Assembly (NCBI GenBank): GCA_025055055.1
Contig: JANWYX010000132.1
Coordinates: forward strand, 1-8,378
DNA length: 8,378 nt
DNA from: Caldilinea sp.
GTDB lineage: Bacteria > Chloroflexota > Anaerolineae > Caldilineales > Caldilineaceae
Reading direction: 5' to 3'
This document shows, piece after piece, positions 7,681 to 8,378 of this stretch. The translations under genes were made by a program, and so were the position numbers. Position 1 is the first letter of the stretch. Each line of letters begins with the position of its first letter. The notes under the pieces were generated by a model. That model had not been told where the DNA came from and searched no databases. It was given only the letters and a program-made list of their open reading frames with translations.

Positions 7681-7730
7681 GCGATCGAAGATGCAAAATT
7701 GAACGGACAATCAGAAGGAGTGAACCACAC

Positions 7731-8378
7731 ATGGCGGCTTCAGATCGAATCATTGTGCTCGGCGGCGACGGTTTTTGCGGGTGGCCGACGGCGTTGCGGC
7801 TTTCCCGTGAGGGATATGACGTCGTGATCGTCGACAACCTTTCCCGACGTAAGATCGACGTAGAGCTCGGATGCGAATCGCTGACGCCGATTCAGCCGAT
7901 CGAGCGACGGCTGCGCACATGGGAGGAGCTGACCGGCCGGCGCATCGCATTTTACAACCTGAACATTGCCGAAGATTACTACGAACTTGAAAAGTTGATC
8001 GAAGAAGTGCGCCCCAAGGCCATTGTCCATTTCGCCGAACAGCGCGCCGCGCCCTACTCGATGAAATCTCCTCGCCATAAGCGCTACACGGTGGACAACA
8101 ACGTCAACGGCACGCACAACGTGCTTTGCGCAATTGTGGAGTCCGGCCTGGACATTCACCTGGTGCATCTTGGCACAATGGGCGTTTATGGGTACGGCAC
8201 GGCGGGCATGTCAATTCCAGAGGGATATCTGACCGTGAAGGTGGAGATCGATGGGAGCGATCGAGAAATCGAGATTCCCTATCCGCCCCATCCGGGCAGT
8301 ATCTATCATATGACGAAGACGCTCGATGCGTTGCTTTTTTATTACTACAACAAGAACGATGACGTTCGCATCACCGAT
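7731..8378 (+). CDS. sqdB: UDP-sulfoquinovose synthase SqdB (SQD1), 3' end outside the window
   Basis: The first 216 residues of an extended short-chain dehydrogenase/reductase that makes UDP-sulfoquinovose from UDP-glucose and sulfite using bound NAD. The Rossmann motif is GGDGFCGWPTALRLS (11-25), followed by VDNLSRRKID (34-43) with the acidic residue that binds the NAD ribose. HFAEQRAAPYSM (100-111) and NNVNGTHNVL (123-132) are near-exact counterparts of SQD1 blocks. LGTMGVYG carries the catalytic threonine T149, EGYLTVKV (164-171) matches the SQD1 'EGYIT' segment, and YHMTK holds Y192 and K196 of the YxxxK pair with H193 at the place of the SQD1 histidine beside the tyrosine. The ATG at 7731 follows AGAAGGAG (7713-7720) with 10-base spacing. 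Full-length family members are about 390-400 residues, so roughly half is shown. It is divergent from sqdX, completing the two-step SQDG pathway. Assignment is strong. Confidence 0.95.
   Translation, partial: MAASDRIIVLGGDGFCGWPTALRLSREGYDVVIVDNLSRRKIDVELGCESLTPIQPIERRLRTWEELTGRRIAFYNLNIAEDYYELEKLIEEVRPKAIVHFAEQRAAPYSMKSPRHKRYTVDNNVNGTHNVLCAIVESGLDIHLVHLGTMGVYGYGTAGMSIPEGYLTVKVEIDGSDREIEIPYPPHPGSIYHMTKTLDALLFYYYNKNDDVRITD

Larger units (their letters stand above)
7360..7730. other. Divergent sqdX-sqdB control region, repeat rich
   Basis: These 371 bases lie between the starts of two divergent genes. From the sqdX side they hold an 8-bp inverted repeat (7382-7402), two 39-bp direct repeats (7417-7455, 7492-7530) with an 11-bp palindrome CGGGCGGCCCG between them (7474-7484), three tandem 13-bp units (7558-7596), an extended -10 element (7602-7610) and an AT-rich inverted repeat (7645-7680). 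The left two thirds is GC-rich and the sqdB leader (about 7640-7700) turns AT-rich. I see no convincing gene here. No strong minus-strand promoter for sqdX was found; GATAAG inside each 39-bp repeat, read on the minus strand, is only a weak candidate. Confidence 0.6.

Overview
The window looks like a chromosomal segment of a moderately GC-rich bacterium, most likely a Chloroflexota member (Caldilinea/Anaerolineae or Roseiflexus/Chloroflexus-like). The grounds are family knowledge and not a database search. They are: a secreted beta-propeller protein ending in a 'RIYLPMVRR' type tail, which I associate with secreted Chloroflexota proteins; a large HTH-STAND-TPR regulator; Rhs/pre-toxin sequence; and an SqdX/SqdB pair for sulfolipid synthesis. 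Lineage confidence is moderate (about 0.6).

Layout, left to right. (1) Positions 2-454: the 3' end of a large Rhs-type (polymorphic toxin-like) gene. It has the end of the Rhs core and a pre-toxin segment, then a short tail with no recognisable toxin. (2) Positions 455-687: no recognisable gene. (3) Positions 688-3048, minus strand: an intact 786-aa regulator with an XRE-type HTH, a NB-ARC/STAND ATPase and TPR-like repeats. (4) Positions 3049-3185: a divergent control region with two TGTCAA direct repeats and an extended -10 promoter. (5) Positions 3186-5633, plus strand: an 815-aa secreted protein with Asp-box repeats, one fibronectin III domain, a TolB/PD40-like propeller and the YLPMVRR tail. 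(6) Positions 5664-7359, minus strand: a two-gene unit, first an SqdX/SQD2-like GT4 glycosyltransferase, then a SixA-type histidine phosphatase 34 bases later. (7) Positions 7360-7730: a repeat-rich divergent control region. (8) Positions 7731-8378, plus strand: the first 216 codons of sqdB (UDP-sulfoquinovose synthase), cut by the window edge.

The clearest pathway is sulfoquinovosyl diacylglycerol (SQDG) synthesis. SqdB converts UDP-glucose plus sulfite to UDP-sulfoquinovose, and SqdX transfers sulfoquinovose to diacylglycerol. The two genes are divergently transcribed from a 371-bp region. It holds an 8-bp perfect inverted repeat near the sqdX start, two 39-bp direct repeats differing at one base, three tandem 13-bp units directly upstream of an extended -10 element, and an AT-rich 10-bp inverted repeat in the sqdB leader. 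These unexplained repeats are the most interesting non-coding structure here. I did not find a clearly new multi-gene system.
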